Source of the DNA: Boletus sp. NGJ
Taxonomy: Eukaryota; Basidiomycota; Agaricomycetes; Boletales; Boletaceae
NCBI GenBank assembly: GCA_019096195.1
Contig: JAGTXK010000051.1
Span: forward strand, 1 to 64,000
Length of the DNA stretch: 64,000 nt
Direction of reading: 5' to 3'
Shown here: positions 1-12,229 of the stretch, one piece after another
Layout: the number at the start of each line of letters is the position of its first letter
How positions within the stretch are numbered: position 1 is the stretch's first letter
Translations under genes and position numbers: made by a program
Notes under the pieces: generated by a model
Told to the model about the DNA's origin: nothing
The model's input: only the letters and a program-made list of their open reading frames with translations
The model's database searches: none

Positions 1-2144
1 TAGCAATGAAGTGATATTAGAAGCCTGTTCCTCGGCATTCACAGCTCCTAACTGTGATGGAGACAACGAGTCGTATATTGGGCATAGATCGTACCATGAT
101 TCTGTTTGGATGTGTATAAGATCAATTCGGGAGGTTGACAAAGACGCATACCAGGAATTTTGCCGAGATGACTACGCACTCCCGCAGGATTCTCAGCCAT
201 CACAACAGCGAAACCACTAAGGAAAGCTCATAAACAAGCTTCCATGATGTGACAATACAAAACACTAACGCTTCTAGGTGCCAGTCAATATGACTAAATG
301 GCGACGTCAGGATCGGTTATATCGTAGACGATGAATGACTGTACCAGTGCATAAACCATGGACCGGCATTGTCTGTCACAAATCGAATAATCATTTGTTG
401 CCCTTGTGTGCCAGCGGAGGTCACGTCTCGACGGACGGGATTTGCGTAGTTGAAGGTCGTATTGTCACCTGCGCTTTGGATAACATCAAAAGCATGCTGA
501 AAATCAAGTCAGAGGTACGGATGGTTCCTTGGCGATGTACGAACCCCATGAAGGTGGATGGGATGCTTAATATTCATAAGTAACTGCATAGAAACGATGA
601 AGAATAAGAGCTCACAGGGCCCCCAATACCCGCAATCTTCATTGTCAACTCAACGACCTTGTTGGGCTCCAAGACATACACGCTCCCGTTCGGCATGAGG
701 TCAGTCGCTTGTTGAGCACCGCTCAAAATCTGCAACAGTACAGGTACAGTCGGAGGCCGGTACCGAACGCCGTTCATATAAAACACACCGCCAACATTGT
801 CGGCAGTGATCTCAATATTGATATCCGCCTTCCCATACTCTGGGATGCCGGGTGCCCCTGGATTAACGAGAGCGTGCAGATTCCGTTCGTGAAGAGGTAT
901 CACACTCGTTGTCTGCTTGGTCGTTGGGTCTTGGATTGGCGCGCCGCCGTATCGTAAAATCGCGGAATTGAGTCCGCCGGCGAAGGTTGCGCCAAAGGCG
1001 TTCGGCAGGGCCCGTATCCAGTAGTTACCGACGGGCTGCGTGGCGTTCAGGATAACAGAGTAGCGTTGCCCAGGAAGCACCTGGACCGAATCTACAAGGA
1101 GTGGCTCCGTCAAAATTCCATCAGCCTCGATGACGGTCATGTTGTGCCCGTCAATAGAGAACACGAAATTTGGATCGCAGGTCATCCCGACCAAACGGAA
1201 ACGGTAGCGCTTGCCATGTTCGACGTTAACAACAGCGAGCGGTGACGCGGGCCCTCCCGCATAACGCCCAAGTCCGTTGATAAGCGATGTGTTAAAGTTG
1301 ACGCCAATGAAGTAGTTCAGCACCGGAGAAGCGATATGATACCTTGGGACGCGAAACAATCAGAACCACCTCGAAGACACAGGGTAAAACATACCAGTCT
1401 GCGAGGGTAATCACAGTTGTTTCTGGAAAGAAAATCTCATTACAGATTTTACGACCGCGGGATATCTACTTACCATCGTCCACGTCATACAAGTGGCGAT
1501 AGGGATCGTCGGGATCATATATGACGAGAGGTCCTCTCAACCCGTCACAAGTTTGAGAGGAATAGTGTGAGTGATACCAATACGTCCCCGCTTGATTCTT
1601 CGCTTCAAATCGGTGAAGGAATGAGTGGTTCTGGCTGATCGGACATTGCGAGACAAATGATGTGCCATCAGCATAGTTTGTACCGTTTTGAAACAGTCCG
1701 TGCCAATGCTGAAGGAGGTGTGAATGCTGCTTTCTGACCGAGCTCCTCTGTACGTACCACACTAGTGCTCAGCCACATCTCTGAATCCTTCAATTCATTG
1801 ACTACGTTGATTGCAAACCTCTCTCCCTTTGATTGAATTTCAATCAGACGAACAGCGACAGTGGTCAATGAACAGACCTTATGAGCCTTAATTAGCGGTC
1901 CAGGGAAAGTGCCTCCGGCAACCGTTGTCCTGGAGTGGAGTCAATACAAAGGAACGAGTGATCAAAGGACAACGTACGAGCGCAAGAAACCATCTGGCGC
2001 AAGCTTTTGATTGGAAATCGTGAGGTTAGTGACGGGTCCAACGGCATAGGGGGCTGGGAGAGAGCTGGTTGTGGAACGCGAGACAATGTGCGCGGCACGG
2101 GTGATCGAAAAAATTGACGTCAAGAAGACCAGGTGGATAAACAT
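1..2144 (-). CDS. lcc: Laccase (multicopper oxidase), copy A, cut by the window edge
   Basis: A secreted blue multicopper oxidase that oxidises phenols and aromatic amines while reducing O2 to water. Eleven exons on the minus strand: 1978-2144, 1878-1929, 1758-1826, 1474-1708, 1395-1422, 616-1342, 545-565, 345-496, 270-293, 152-216 and 1-101. All junctions are GT-AG and all phases close. The start gives a hydrophobic signal peptide ([17 protein letters not shown]). Copper motifs in order: HWHGLFQNG (L1), [16 protein letters not shown] (L2), HPIHLHGHAF (L3, split by an intron, with HPIHLHG on a 21-base exon) and [12 protein letters not shown] (L4). Phe sits ten residues after the type-1 Cys, the class usually linked to high redox potential (family knowledge; activity not shown). 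The C-terminal [11 protein letters not shown] is typical. The last three codons and the stop lie outside the window; copy B shows what they should be. The frame looks intact. Confidence 0.95.
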
Positions 2145-2257
2145 TACAGGAATAAAATAACGCCTACTGCTCAGTGGAGACTGAACAGCGAGGACAGGAA
2201 ATAAATGAGTAACTGACGTCTGGGTAGTAGCGAGAACTCATTGAGGTTCCTTAGCGG

Positions 2258-2265
2258 TTTTTATG
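2258..2265 (-). promoter_or_regulatory. TATA-like box of laccase copy A
   Basis: On the minus strand this reads CATAAAAA, about 115 bases upstream of the laccase ATG. It is the last stretch shared without change by both laccase copies. Everything further upstream differs, so the two genes share a core promoter but not distal control DNA. Its function is inferred from position only. Confidence 0.3.
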
Positions 2266-2310
2266 CAGTGGATTCGCTCTGAGCTAACCAAGGCTGATGA
2301 GGCCAAGCCG

Positions 2311-3797
2311 TGCCACGGCCATCTACAAACCGAAAACATGAAAACGCAGCGTTTTTGGGACACCCAGTTTGGAATAGGTCAGGGTTTGTGCTGTAAAAAC
2401 GTTTTTGGGATCGGTTAGATGCTCATCAGCCAATGAGAGAGCTCAAAGGGGGCTCGCTGCTTGCGAAAGAATTGCTTAACGGTCGTGAGGCGATAACGTT
2501 ACTCGTCTGCTTTGCAGATGCTGAGCTAGTATAATCTCGGCTACGAGCCTAGAGTCAATTGGTACTACTCGGACTTAATAGTTCCGAAGGCGGCCGATAG
2601 GCGCCGTGACAGGGGCCACGGAGTGTATGTCGGAGGACAAACCATTATTATCGCACGTGATCTATCATGATAAGAATAAGATCATGTGTATTATTATTAT
2701 CTGTCACGCTCGCACAGAACTCCTTGCCTCCAACTAAGGAACAGCACGGGTAAGTACCGCGGGTGCAGCACCTCTCGCCCTCTTCCTCGTCCTCACCCTC
2801 ACCATCGCCCTCCCTACTACCACGAATCCCCTCACCCCCCCACGACCGTCCCTTCCCCTCACCATTCTGTTCCCCTCGTCCCCAAACGAAGTCGACGCGT
2901 CGTCGTCCCACTACCAAGACGTCCGTCCCACCGCCCGATCCACCCCCCGCCACGATACAAACGACGACAATGCATTGTCGTGACGCCACCACGACGAAGA
3001 ACCTCAACCTTGCCCTCACCTCACCTCTCGCCTATGCAGAAGTGACCACACAACGTAATTGCGCGTGTTGGGCCGTCACCCCTGCATGGCGTCACAGTGT
3101 CCCTCATGTCCTCGCCCTCACCCTCGCCCCCTCACCCATCCTCCCCGTTTGCACGGTCAGGTGGGAGACGGTTAATTGACAGCACGACGCGCGCGGTTAA
3201 CTGGCAGCAGCTTCGTGCACGGTGTAATGCAGTATATTTTTTAAAAGTAAAACCACTTAATTGTCTTTCCCGTACAAGAAAGAATCATGCTATTTATTGA
3301 CGATTGGAGCATCATAGTAAGCTACATCAAAAGTGCATCTGCAAGACGGTGTGTAACGTTATCGCTTGACTACTCTACCTCCAGCCATTTGCGAGCTGTG
3401 GTTGGAGGATGGCTAGAAAAAATGCAATAATCAATCCAAAACGGGGTTAGTTACCCTCGGGGAGGCTGCCTCCCCCTCGGGTAGTTTTTCAGATGTAAGG
3501 TGAAAATGTGATGTGACAGTAAAATGATGGAGGTATACAAAATAATTTTGGGATTAGATTAGATTGGATTTGGTGACCAGGCATGTTTTTGGCCAGGGGA
3601 AATCGCGCCGCCATTAAGTGTGTTACTTATGTCATCAATCAAATTCACGCGCGGCGTCGACTGGCCTGCCACCCATCATGCTTTCAAACCAACAATGACC
3701 TCACAAATCATATTCGAGCCCAAACACAACTCGCTGACTTAGCCAAGTGGACGCACACAGCCGCAGACCGCACTTTTTTACCATTTCTACTTGTGGG
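2311..3797. other. Intergenic DNA upstream of laccase A, with a pyrimidine-rich tract
   Basis: No gene is recognised. Bases 2760-3150 are low-complexity, built from CCCTCACC-like and CGACGAC-like words, and yield chance open frames on both strands. The decamer GTTTTTGGGA occurs twice between 2345 and 2412. A short perfect hairpin (GGGGAGGC, one base, GCCTCCCC) sits near 3460. This DNA is absent upstream of laccase B, so it is private upstream sequence of copy A. Confidence 0.5.
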
Positions 3798-5430
3798 GTG
3801 GGTTGCGAACCCTCGGGAGTATCACTCGGCAATCTGATGAGAGTCAGTGGAAGGCTGAAATGGCACAGGCAGCCAACCTGAAGTGAGTATATGCGGATTG
3901 GGTGGAATTCTACGGCGTCTTTGTTTTTAATTTCACTTCGTGGTGGCTTTCGGGTTTTGAGGGACCGGTACGTCGCTCGTTTTGGATCTCCACCGCCGAC
4001 TAACACTGGTTTTATTTCCTTTGTCAGTTCAGCCTCAGGGTCTGCCGCATATACATATATTCAGCGGGGCCCCATGCCGGATCCATATCATAAGGATGAC
4101 ATTTTTAGCGCCATTTTGTCTAGATGCAAGTATATTGCACACCAAAGACCTTATTCTCTATACACAATTTACACAGCCAAGAAATACGGAACATCCACAA
4201 CACGTAGGTTGTATAACGCGCATATAGTTCCTAACTTCGTCGTCCCAACCAGCACCATTCCACGTCTGATCAGAGCAATGGTGAACCTAAACGACACCAA
4301 GGAATGCCCTTTGGAAGTAAACGCATCGTCGTCGCGGAACTCGCTATCGATAAGTCGCCCAGATACGTGTCTTGTGACTCGAACTACTTACATATGTTCC
4401 CTGGGGAATTCTGCTTCCAAGCCGCCCTTGGCTACCGTATATGGCAAAGCGCGAGGACATCGCAGATGTGATGATCGGACACTCGCTCTCGAGCCTCGGC
4501 AGGCCCAAGCTCCGACCTCCACCACATGCCATGTGAGTACAGCCTGTTCGAATATTACAAAAAAACAAGTGCATTTACTACTGTAAACACCATGGCCCGA
4601 GTTTTGCAAGCAGTATCAGGGGCGTCAGGGTAGTCCGAACAACCTGGGTATGAGCACTTATCGGTGTTTGAGTGGGACTTTAATAAGGTAAAGTTGGAGT
4701 GCCGGCGTCGGATCCCAGCAAAGTTACACCCAGGCCAGGGGCAGTAGGGACAGCCCAGCACAGCTGTGTCCACAACATTCTTGTTAGTGACTTTTGACCT
4801 TCTCCTGGCCGTCTCGTAACTCAGGATTCTAGTGGACCTTTCATGAAAGCCTGGGTATGGCATCGAGTGCCTACCAAGAAATGGCCTCGGGGTTGTCTCA
4901 TATGGGCAATGTGCACTGCTCGGCGGTATCCGACACGGCCGCCAATAACGTTTCGATAAGTTAAGTATACCACGTCAATGGCTCAGGGGGTTGATGCAGA
5001 TGCAGCGCTGGCAGTGTTTGACATTAATGTCCTTGAAGTCAAAACAATTGGCCTTGCAACACAGCGCCGAATTTGAACATCAATGTATCACTGCTAAACC
5101 GAATATGACATGTACATATGGTAACTTTGATGCGAAAGCAGAGCCTGAACCATGTGCTGTCGGACAATGTGATACTCCATTACGGTCTTAGAATCACGCT
5201 TCCTCGATCTCCCGGAAATATGTATCTATAATCCGAAAACATTACATGCCGTGCTGTACGTCTCGTATGTTAGGTTCCCGGGGTCGGCCCATGTATATGG
5301 CAAGCGCGCACACACGCACTCGTGCCAACTCGTTCTCGATGAATGCAAGCCGCACCGCAGATTCCTCACTTTACCAACTTTTATGGCGGGCCCTTCACTT
5401 TCACACGCAATCACGTCGTTGCCTTGACGA
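3798..5430. repeat. Diverged duplicated segment, copy A, no recognised gene
   Basis: Pairs with 9759-11675 in the same orientation, starting at the shared words GGTTGCGAACCCTCGGGAG. The copies differ by many substitutions and indels, unlike the laccase block. The most protein-like stretch is 4304-4471 (55 codons, from MPFGSKRIVV to RTSQM). It is alignable at 10457 onward, but the differences I can read there (S/G, E/K, Y/H, Q/H) all change the amino acid, so I see no sign of coding constraint. I do not recognise the product. It may be a dead host gene or an old unclassified repeat. Confidence 0.6.
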
Positions 5431-6851
5431 TCCCAGGTTTACAATGTTACATTGTAGTATTCTTCATTCCCTCTTTGAACAATGGATGACTGTCCGCTGG
5501 CGAAAATGCAGGGGAATAGAATAAAATAGAATTGTGCCGCAATGCCGAAGCCATGTAAAGGGTATTGGCAATCGACCACCCTCGAGTAAACCTTAATTTG
5601 AAGAGGGGGCTGAACCCCCCTCCCCGAATAGATTATTTATATGTTGAGCAACCCATTTCTGGCCACTCACACCAGTGCCACAGCTCATGTCAGCAATTGT
5701 GATTGTGATCGTGACGTCGCTCGCTCTCTCCCGCGACAGCCTATGGTACGCTATCGCGAAGTCATACCAAGCCATGGAACTACATCCCAACAGTTTACAG
5801 GCACGTTTTTCAAAGCACATCAACGCTCATTGCTGCTCAGAGCTTGGGATTGCTACGACGGCATGTGTCACAATGGCCGCATTGTGGCAACGAAATTTGA
5901 CGACGATGGTATACAGATTTCGTTGATGCAAGGGACTCACGTTAAAAATTTGGGGCAGCAGGACTGGAGCACATGCAACAATGAGGTCCCCACTGTGTCC
6001 ATTCCTCATCACAGGCTCGGGAAATGTGCCGACTCCCGGTAAGTATGTTCGTTTGTATTTTTTGACAGTCGGAGCTCATCCAGGCTGCCAGCCGGGAAGG
6101 GTCAGTGATACACATAACCCATAAATATGGAGCGATGTGCATGTGGTGAGCTTAACCACAGTTCGAAAGCCCCGCGGCCCCCGCAAGCTTACTACCGTGA
6201 TGTTAGACAACTTGAACCGGGCGCACAGTCCAACTCTGAGTCGGCCTTCTGATCTACATTATGACGAGGCAAGCAATCCTTTCATCTGTGACGAAAATGG
6301 TGTTTGGATTCCGCACCGCGGGTTCGCTGTGGTATGCACAACTTTTTGCATGAGCCGGTGATTTACTGACTTGTACCTGCTCTCAGTCTCTCGATCAATC
6401 AGTCCACCAGCCTAGCGGCATGTTTGGATCGTCTGTCCGTCCGCCTGTACCAAATTTTTGGTCCAGTAACTCAGCAACTCATTCTATCAAGGTAGGCTTA
6501 TTGCACGACCATTAGTTCAGCATACGAGTATCAAGAATATTCTATTCCGGCAGCCTACGGTTTAATCCATAGCATAAAATTTCCGATTATTTACTATATT
6601 GGATCTCCGGTTTATGATATTCCATGGAATTTTTGCCAGCGGACAGTCATCCAATGATTACATTTTCTATGTATCCCAGTGTATGTATCTGGCCTGATAC
6701 ACACTCCGACCCATTCGTATGTAGCCAGCGACAAAATGAGAAGACGCCCAAATTAGATTATATAATTAGCCTACAATGTACCATCAGTCTACAGCATAAT
6801 GGAGTCCATCCCTCCAAATGAACCCTATGATTCAAATTGTTAAATATACTA
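5431..6851. other. Unassigned DNA between the duplicated units
   Basis: Short protein-like stretches on the plus strand are separated by possible small introns. One at about 6230-6330 reads SDLHYDEASNPFICDENGVW. Another at 6388-6492 is rich in Ser, Pro and Asn. They could be exons of an unrecognised gene, but I cannot link them with confidence. The last 200 bases are A+T rich and form the 3' flank of laccase B. No counterpart was found after 11675. Confidence 0.3.
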
Positions 6852-9007
6852 TCAGTTCGGAAGTAGCAATGAAGTGATATTAGAAGCCTGTTCCTCGGCA
6901 TTCACAGCTCCTAACTGTGATGGAGACAACGAGTCGTATATTGGGCATAGATCGTACCATGATTCTGTTTGGATGTGTATAAGATCAATTCGGGAGGTTG
7001 ACAAAGACGCATACCAGGAATTTTGCCGAGATGACTACGCACTCCCGCAGGATTCTCAGCCATCACAACAGCGAAACCACTAAGGAAAGCTCATAAACAA
7101 GCTTCCATGATGTGACAATACAAAACACTAACGCTTCTAGGTGCCAGTCAATATGACTAAATGGCGACGTCAGGATCGGTTATATCGTAGACGATGAATG
7201 ACTGTACCAGTGCATAAACCATGGACCGGCATTGTCTGTCACAAATCGAATAATCATTTGTTGCCCTTGTGTGCCAGCGGAGGTCACGTCTCGACGGACG
7301 GGATTTGCGTAGTTGAAGGTCGTATTGTCACCTGCGCTTTGGATAACATCAAAAGCATGCTGAAAATCAAGTCAGAGGTACGGATGGTTCCTTGGCGATG
7401 TACGAACCCCATGAAGGTGGATGGGATGCTTAATATTCATAAGTAACTGCATAGAAACGATGAAGAATAAGAGCTCACAGGGCCCCCAATACCCGCAATC
7501 TTCATTGTCAACTCAACGACCTTGTTGGGCTCCAAGACATACACGCTCCCGTTCGGCATGAGGTCAGTCGCTTGTTGAGCACCGCTCAAAATCTGCAACA
7601 GTACAGGTACAGTCGGAGGCCGGTACCGAACGCCGTTCATATAAAACACACCGCCAACATTGTCGGCAGTGATCTCAATATTGATATCCGCCTTCCCATA
7701 CTCTGGGATGCCGGGTGCCCCTGGATTAACGAGAGCGTGCAGATTCCGTTCGTGAAGAGGTATCACACTCGTTGTCTGCTTGGTCGTTGGGTCTTGGATT
7801 GGCGCGCCGCCGTATCGTAAAATCGCGGAATTGAGTCCGCCGGCGAAGGTTGCGCCAAAGGCGTTCGGCAGGGCCCGTATCCAGTAGTTACCGACGGGCT
7901 GCGTGGCGTTCAGGATAACAGAGTAGCGTTGCCCAGGAAGCACCTGGACCGAATCTACAAGGAGTGGCTCCGTCAAAATTCCATCAGCCTCGATGACGGT
8001 CATGTTGTGCCCGTCAATAGAGAACACGAAATTTGGATCGCAGGTCATCCCGACCAAACGGAAACGGTAGCGCTTGCCATGTTCGACGTTAACAACAGCG
8101 AGCGGTGACGCGGGCCCTCCCGCATAACGCCCAAGTCCGTTGATAAGCGATGTGTTAAAGTTGACGCCAATGAAGTAGTTCAGCACCGGAGAAGCGATAT
8201 GATACCTTGGGACGCGAAACAATCAGAACCACCTCGAAGACACAGGGTAAAACATACCAGTCTGCGAGGGTAATCACAGTTGTTTCTGGAAAGAAAATCT
8301 CATTACAGATTTTACGACCGCGGGATATCTACTTACCATCGTCCACGTCATACAAGTGGCGATAGGGATCGTCGGGATCATATATGACGAGAGGTCCTCT
8401 CAACCCGTCACAAGTTTGAGAGGAATAGTGTGAGTGATACCAATACGTCCCCGCTTGATTCTTCGCTTCAAATCGGTGAAGGAATGAGTGGTTCTGGCTG
8501 ATCGGACATTGCGAGACAAATGATGTGCCATCAGCATAGTTTGTACCGTTTTGAAACAGTCCGTGCCAATGCTGAAGGAGGTGTGAATGCTGCTTTCTGA
8601 CCGAGCTCCTCTGTACGTACCACACTAGTGCTCAGCCACATCTCTGAATCCTTCAATTCATTGACTACGTTGATTGCAAACCTCTCTCCCTTTGATTGAA
8701 TTTCAATCAGACGAACAGCGACAGTGGTCAATGAACAGACCTTATGAGCCTTAATTAGCGGTCCAGGGAAAGTGCCTCCGGCAACCGTTGTCCTGGAGTG
8801 GAGTCAATACAAAGGAACGAGTGATCAAAGGACAACGTACGAGCGCAAGAAACCATCTGGCGCAAGCTTTTGATTGGAAATCGTGAGGTTAGTGACGGGT
8901 CCAACGGCATAGGGGGCTGGGAGAGAGCTGGTTGTGGAACGCGAGACAATGTGCGCGGCACGGGTGATCGAAAAAATTGACGTCAAGAAGACCAGGTGGA
9001 TAAACAT
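6852..9007 (-). CDS. lcc: Laccase (multicopper oxidase), copy B, complete
   Basis: Complete twin of copy A. Exons: 8841-9007, 8741-8792, 8621-8689, 8337-8571, 8258-8285, 7479-8205, 7408-7428, 7208-7359, 7133-7156, 7015-7079 and 6852-6964, totalling 1653 bases, that is 550 residues plus a TGA stop at 6852-6854. It has a signal peptide, all four copper signatures ([29 protein letters not shown]) and the C-terminal [11 protein letters not shown], followed by a short tail ending LLLPN. The length is near the usual 500-550 for basidiomycete laccases. Exon 7 (21 bases) carries only HPIHLHG and exon 9 (24 bases) carries CHIDWHLEA. The predicted protein matches copy A wherever both are visible, so dosage rather than a new enzyme property is the likely result. 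Upstream DNA beyond about 120 bases differs from copy A. Confidence 0.96.
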
Positions 9008-9170
9008 TACAGGAATAAAATAACGCCTACTGCTCAGTGGAGACTGAACAGCGAGGACAGGAAATAAATGAGTAACTGACGTCTGGGTAGTAGCGAGAAC
9101 TCATTGAGGTTCCTTAGCGGTTTTTATGGTGGATTTGCTCTGAGCTAACCAAGCCTTGGCGAAGCCGTGA
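6864..9170. repeat. Tandem duplication, laccase block, copy B
   Basis: Counterpart of 1-2310. Identity is unbroken by my reading up to about 9128 and ends by about 9170, where the sequence after GAGCTAACCAAG departs from copy A. Confidence 0.95.
9121..9128 (-). promoter_or_regulatory. TATA-like box of laccase copy B
   Basis: Minus-strand CATAAAAA about 114 bases upstream of the ATG, in the same place as in copy A. The two promoters differ directly upstream of it. Confidence 0.3.
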
Positions 9171-9758
9171 ACTGGTATAATCTCGGCTACCTAGCCCAGG
9201 AACTGTTGACATTGACAGGCACTGTATACGTACGCTGGATGTTCAGCGACAGAGTGTAACGGCAGCCGCATCACACTGCATCCCTTGGCAGTGACCAAGT
9301 AAAAAGTCAACCCCACTTAACGCCGCAGGAGCACATAAGTTCGCAAATTTGCTGTGGGTGGACATGTACTGAGTGCCTGGATCAGGTCCTTAGCTCCTAG
9401 AGTATCTCAAACTTACCAGTCGGATATCACTGCGAAACTGGAAACCAGTGATCCATTACCCGATCGCGGTGAAGACGCCGCTTCGACAAATCGTGTGTCG
9501 TGGTGTTAGCATGGCTTTTCGGCTGTGAATGATTCAAGACGACACGCCACTGGTCTTGTTTTTGATGCTTAGGCTCGGAGTGGTTGACCGAAGGAGGCAA
9601 GTCTGGCTCGGATTAAGTAATTTCGAACCGACCAGATCCGAGGAGTTGAGTGACTCGCTGGCGCTTGTTTCGACCTCGAAAAGTCGCACTATACCCTCAG
9701 TATTTATTGTTATGATGGGCACTTCACTTCGCATTCCAACTTGAAGGGCAATCACGTA
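9171..9758. other. Intergenic DNA upstream of laccase B
   Basis: About 590 bases of unique sequence with no gene recognised. It replaces the roughly 1.49 kb found at this place in copy A, so the upstream control regions of the twin laccases are different DNA. Confidence 0.5.
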
Positions 9759-11675
9759 GGGTGGGTTGCGAACCCTCGGGAGTATCACTCGGCAATCTGA
9801 TGAGAGTCAGTGGAAGGCTGAAATGGCACAGGCAGCCAACCTGAGGTGAGCATATGCGGATTGGGTGGAATTCTACGGCGTTTTTGTTTTTGATTTCGCT
9901 TCGTGGTGGCTTTCGGATCTTGAGGGATCAGTGCGTCGCTCGTTTTGGATCTCCACCGCCGACGAACTCCGGATTTGTTTCCTTTGTCAGTTCAGCCTTC
10001 AGGCCTTTCAGGGTCTGCCGCATATATTCAGCGGCCCCTTGCTGGATCCATATCATAATGATGATATTTTTGGCGCCATTTGTCTAGAGCAAGCGTACCC
10101 ATAGCCAAGATCATGTCTTCCGCTCCAATGGTTATTGACAATGCTTCCTGGAAAAGTTGCTCAACCTGCGGTCAGTGTCTTCAGTGTCCAATCGTGTTAT
10201 GTATCTGACCTGAAACGTTGACGAAATCAAAGTAAAAACAATCGCTTCATGGACACCAACAGGTACCAGTGACAAGTTGCAAGCATATAGTACACCACAG
10301 ACCTTATTCTCTATACACAATTTACACAGCCAAGAAATACGGAACATCCACAACACGTAGGTTGTATAGCGCGCATATAGTTCCTAACTTTGTCGTCCCA
10401 ACCAGCACCATTCCGCGTCTGATCAGAACAATGGTGAACCTAAACGACACCAAGGAATGCCCTTTGGTGGTAAACGCATCGTCGTCGCGAAACTCGCTAT
10501 CGATAAGTCGCCCAGATACGTGTCTTGTGACTCGAACCACTTACATATGTTCCCTGGGGAATTCTGCTTCCAAGCCGCCCTTGGCTACCGTATATGGCAT
10601 AGCGCGAGGACATCGCAGATAGGCTGTGATGATCAGGCACTCGCTCTCGAGCCTCGGCAGGCCCAAGCTCCGACATGCCATGTGAGTACAGCCTGTTCGA
10701 ATATCACAAAAAAACAAGTGCATTTACTACTGTAGACACCATGGCCCGAGTTTTGCAAGCAGCATCAGCGGCGTCAAGGTAGTCCGAACAACCTGGGTGT
10801 GAGTACTTATCGGTGTTTGAGTGGAACTTTAATAATAAGGCAAATTTGGAGTGCCAGCGTCGGATCCTAGCAATACCCAGGCCAGGGACAGCCCAGCACA
10901 GCTGTGCCCACAACATTCCTCTTAGTGACTTTTGACCTTCTCCCGGTTGTCTCGTAGCTCAGGATTCTAGTGGGCCTTTCATGAAAGCCTGGGTATGGCA
11001 TCGAGTGCCTACCAAGAAATGGCCTCGGGGCTGTCATTCTCATATGAGTAATGTGCACTGCTCGACGATATCACACACGGCCGCCAATCATGCAACCAGT
11101 GTTGCATAACGTTTCATGTACGTTAAGCATAGCACGTCAATGGCTTACATTGCCGAATTCGGCAGAGTAGGGACATATGCACATTGCAGGACAACTTTCT
11201 CAGCTTGCTTCTGACCTTTTTGGGCTCGGGGGTTGATGCAGATGGGCCACCGCTGGCAGTGTTTGAAGCCAAAACGACCGGTCTTGCAACATTTAGGCAC
11301 AACGCCAAAAACATCCATGTATCACTGCTAAACCGAATGCGACATGTATACATGGCTTTGATGCTGAAGCAGAGCCTGAACCATGTGTCGCTGGACAACG
11401 TGATGCAATCTATCATAGGTCTTAGAATCACGCTCCCTCGATCTCCCAGAAATATGTATCTAGCCCCGGCCTATGATCCGAAAACATTACATACTGTGCT
11501 GTGCGTCCTGTATGTTAGGTTCCCGGGGTCGCCCTCGGCTCATGTATGTGGCAAGCGCGCGCACACGCACACGCACCAGCTCGTTCTCGATGAGCGCGAG
11601 CCGCACCGCAGGTTGCTCATTTTACCAACTTTTATGGCGTACCCTTCCTTCCACTTTCACACACAATCACGTTGT
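9759..11675. repeat. Diverged duplicated segment, copy B
   Basis: Counterpart of 3798-5430, about 280 bases longer because of indels. Conserved landmarks include the stretch at 10310-10740 and the CTTTATGGCG-containing end near 11630. The frames open here (for example 10457-10735 and 11184-11696) are not maintained in copy A, which argues against a working gene. No family is recognised. Confidence 0.6.
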
Positions 11676-12229
11676 GCTTCGTACTTGTTTAGTTGATAAT
11701 GTTGGTTATATAGGTACATAAATCTGTATGCTACACTGTGTACCTCGGGCCAGTTCTTTTCTTCTTCTCCTATTGCTATTGTCGAGTGTTGCTGGTCATA
11801 TCCTCGAGTGCGCTCCACTGCTCGCATGTCCACATTATGACATTCCATTCCAATAGTCAACTGGTCACGGACAACCTCTGACCACGGAACTTCGGGTTTA
11901 GGCCCATCAATGAGGCCAGTGGAACTTGATTATCTGCTTTGTGTGTATCATCAATATGTTCACTTACTGATGTTTCGTTAGATGATCATAGTGATTAGTT
12001 TGGTCAACTACCACATTCCAAATCCGCTGCTGCTAACCTTGCTCAGGCACGTGCAGAAGCACAGATCTATGGTATGGAGCAGTGGAGAAAGATACGAGAG
12101 CATGTCAAGGCATTCCATAAAGCAAGGGAGATGGTAAATGGAAGCAAGGGTTCCAAGATGCTGGACACATCGAGGATGTGGTAGAGAGAGCTTTCACCTG
12201 CAGAGAAAGGGAGAGGAAGACTGATAACT
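11676..12229. other. Intergenic DNA
   Basis: Nothing is recognised between the duplicated segment and the decayed protease. Confidence 0.4.

Larger units (their letters stand above)
1..2310. repeat. Tandem duplication, laccase block, copy A
   Basis: This block is repeated at 6864-9170, an offset of 6863 bases. Comparing the lines by eye I find no mismatch from base 1 to about 2265, introns included. The copies then differ by a small indel and substitutions and lose similarity by about 2310. The identical part covers the laccase gene up to a TATA-like motif. A second, clearly diverged pair of segments (3798-5430 and 9759-11675) lies in the same order and orientation, so the whole arrangement is a tandem duplication. 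Either the laccase part was recently homogenised by gene conversion, or the flanks diverged unusually fast. An assembly artefact is unlikely because the flanks differ. Confidence 0.95.

Noticed and set aside
2648-3180. Several open frames on both strands
   Set aside because: They lie in a CCCTCACC/CGAC-type low-complexity tract; the products are Pro/Ser/Arg or Gly/Glu repeats with no family signature.
3450-3475. Hairpin as a terminator
   Set aside because: A short perfect stem exists, but bacterial-type terminators do not apply to a fungal nuclear locus and no gene ends there.
4555-4863. Minus-strand frame with a C2H2-like arrangement (CPYCPWPGCNF)
   Set aside because: The Cys spacing is lost and the frame broken in the duplicate at 10704-11058, so chance is more likely.
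1-9170. Duplication as an assembly artefact
   Set aside because: The neighbouring duplicated segments and the upstream regions differ clearly, which a simple artefact would not produce; read depth would settle it.
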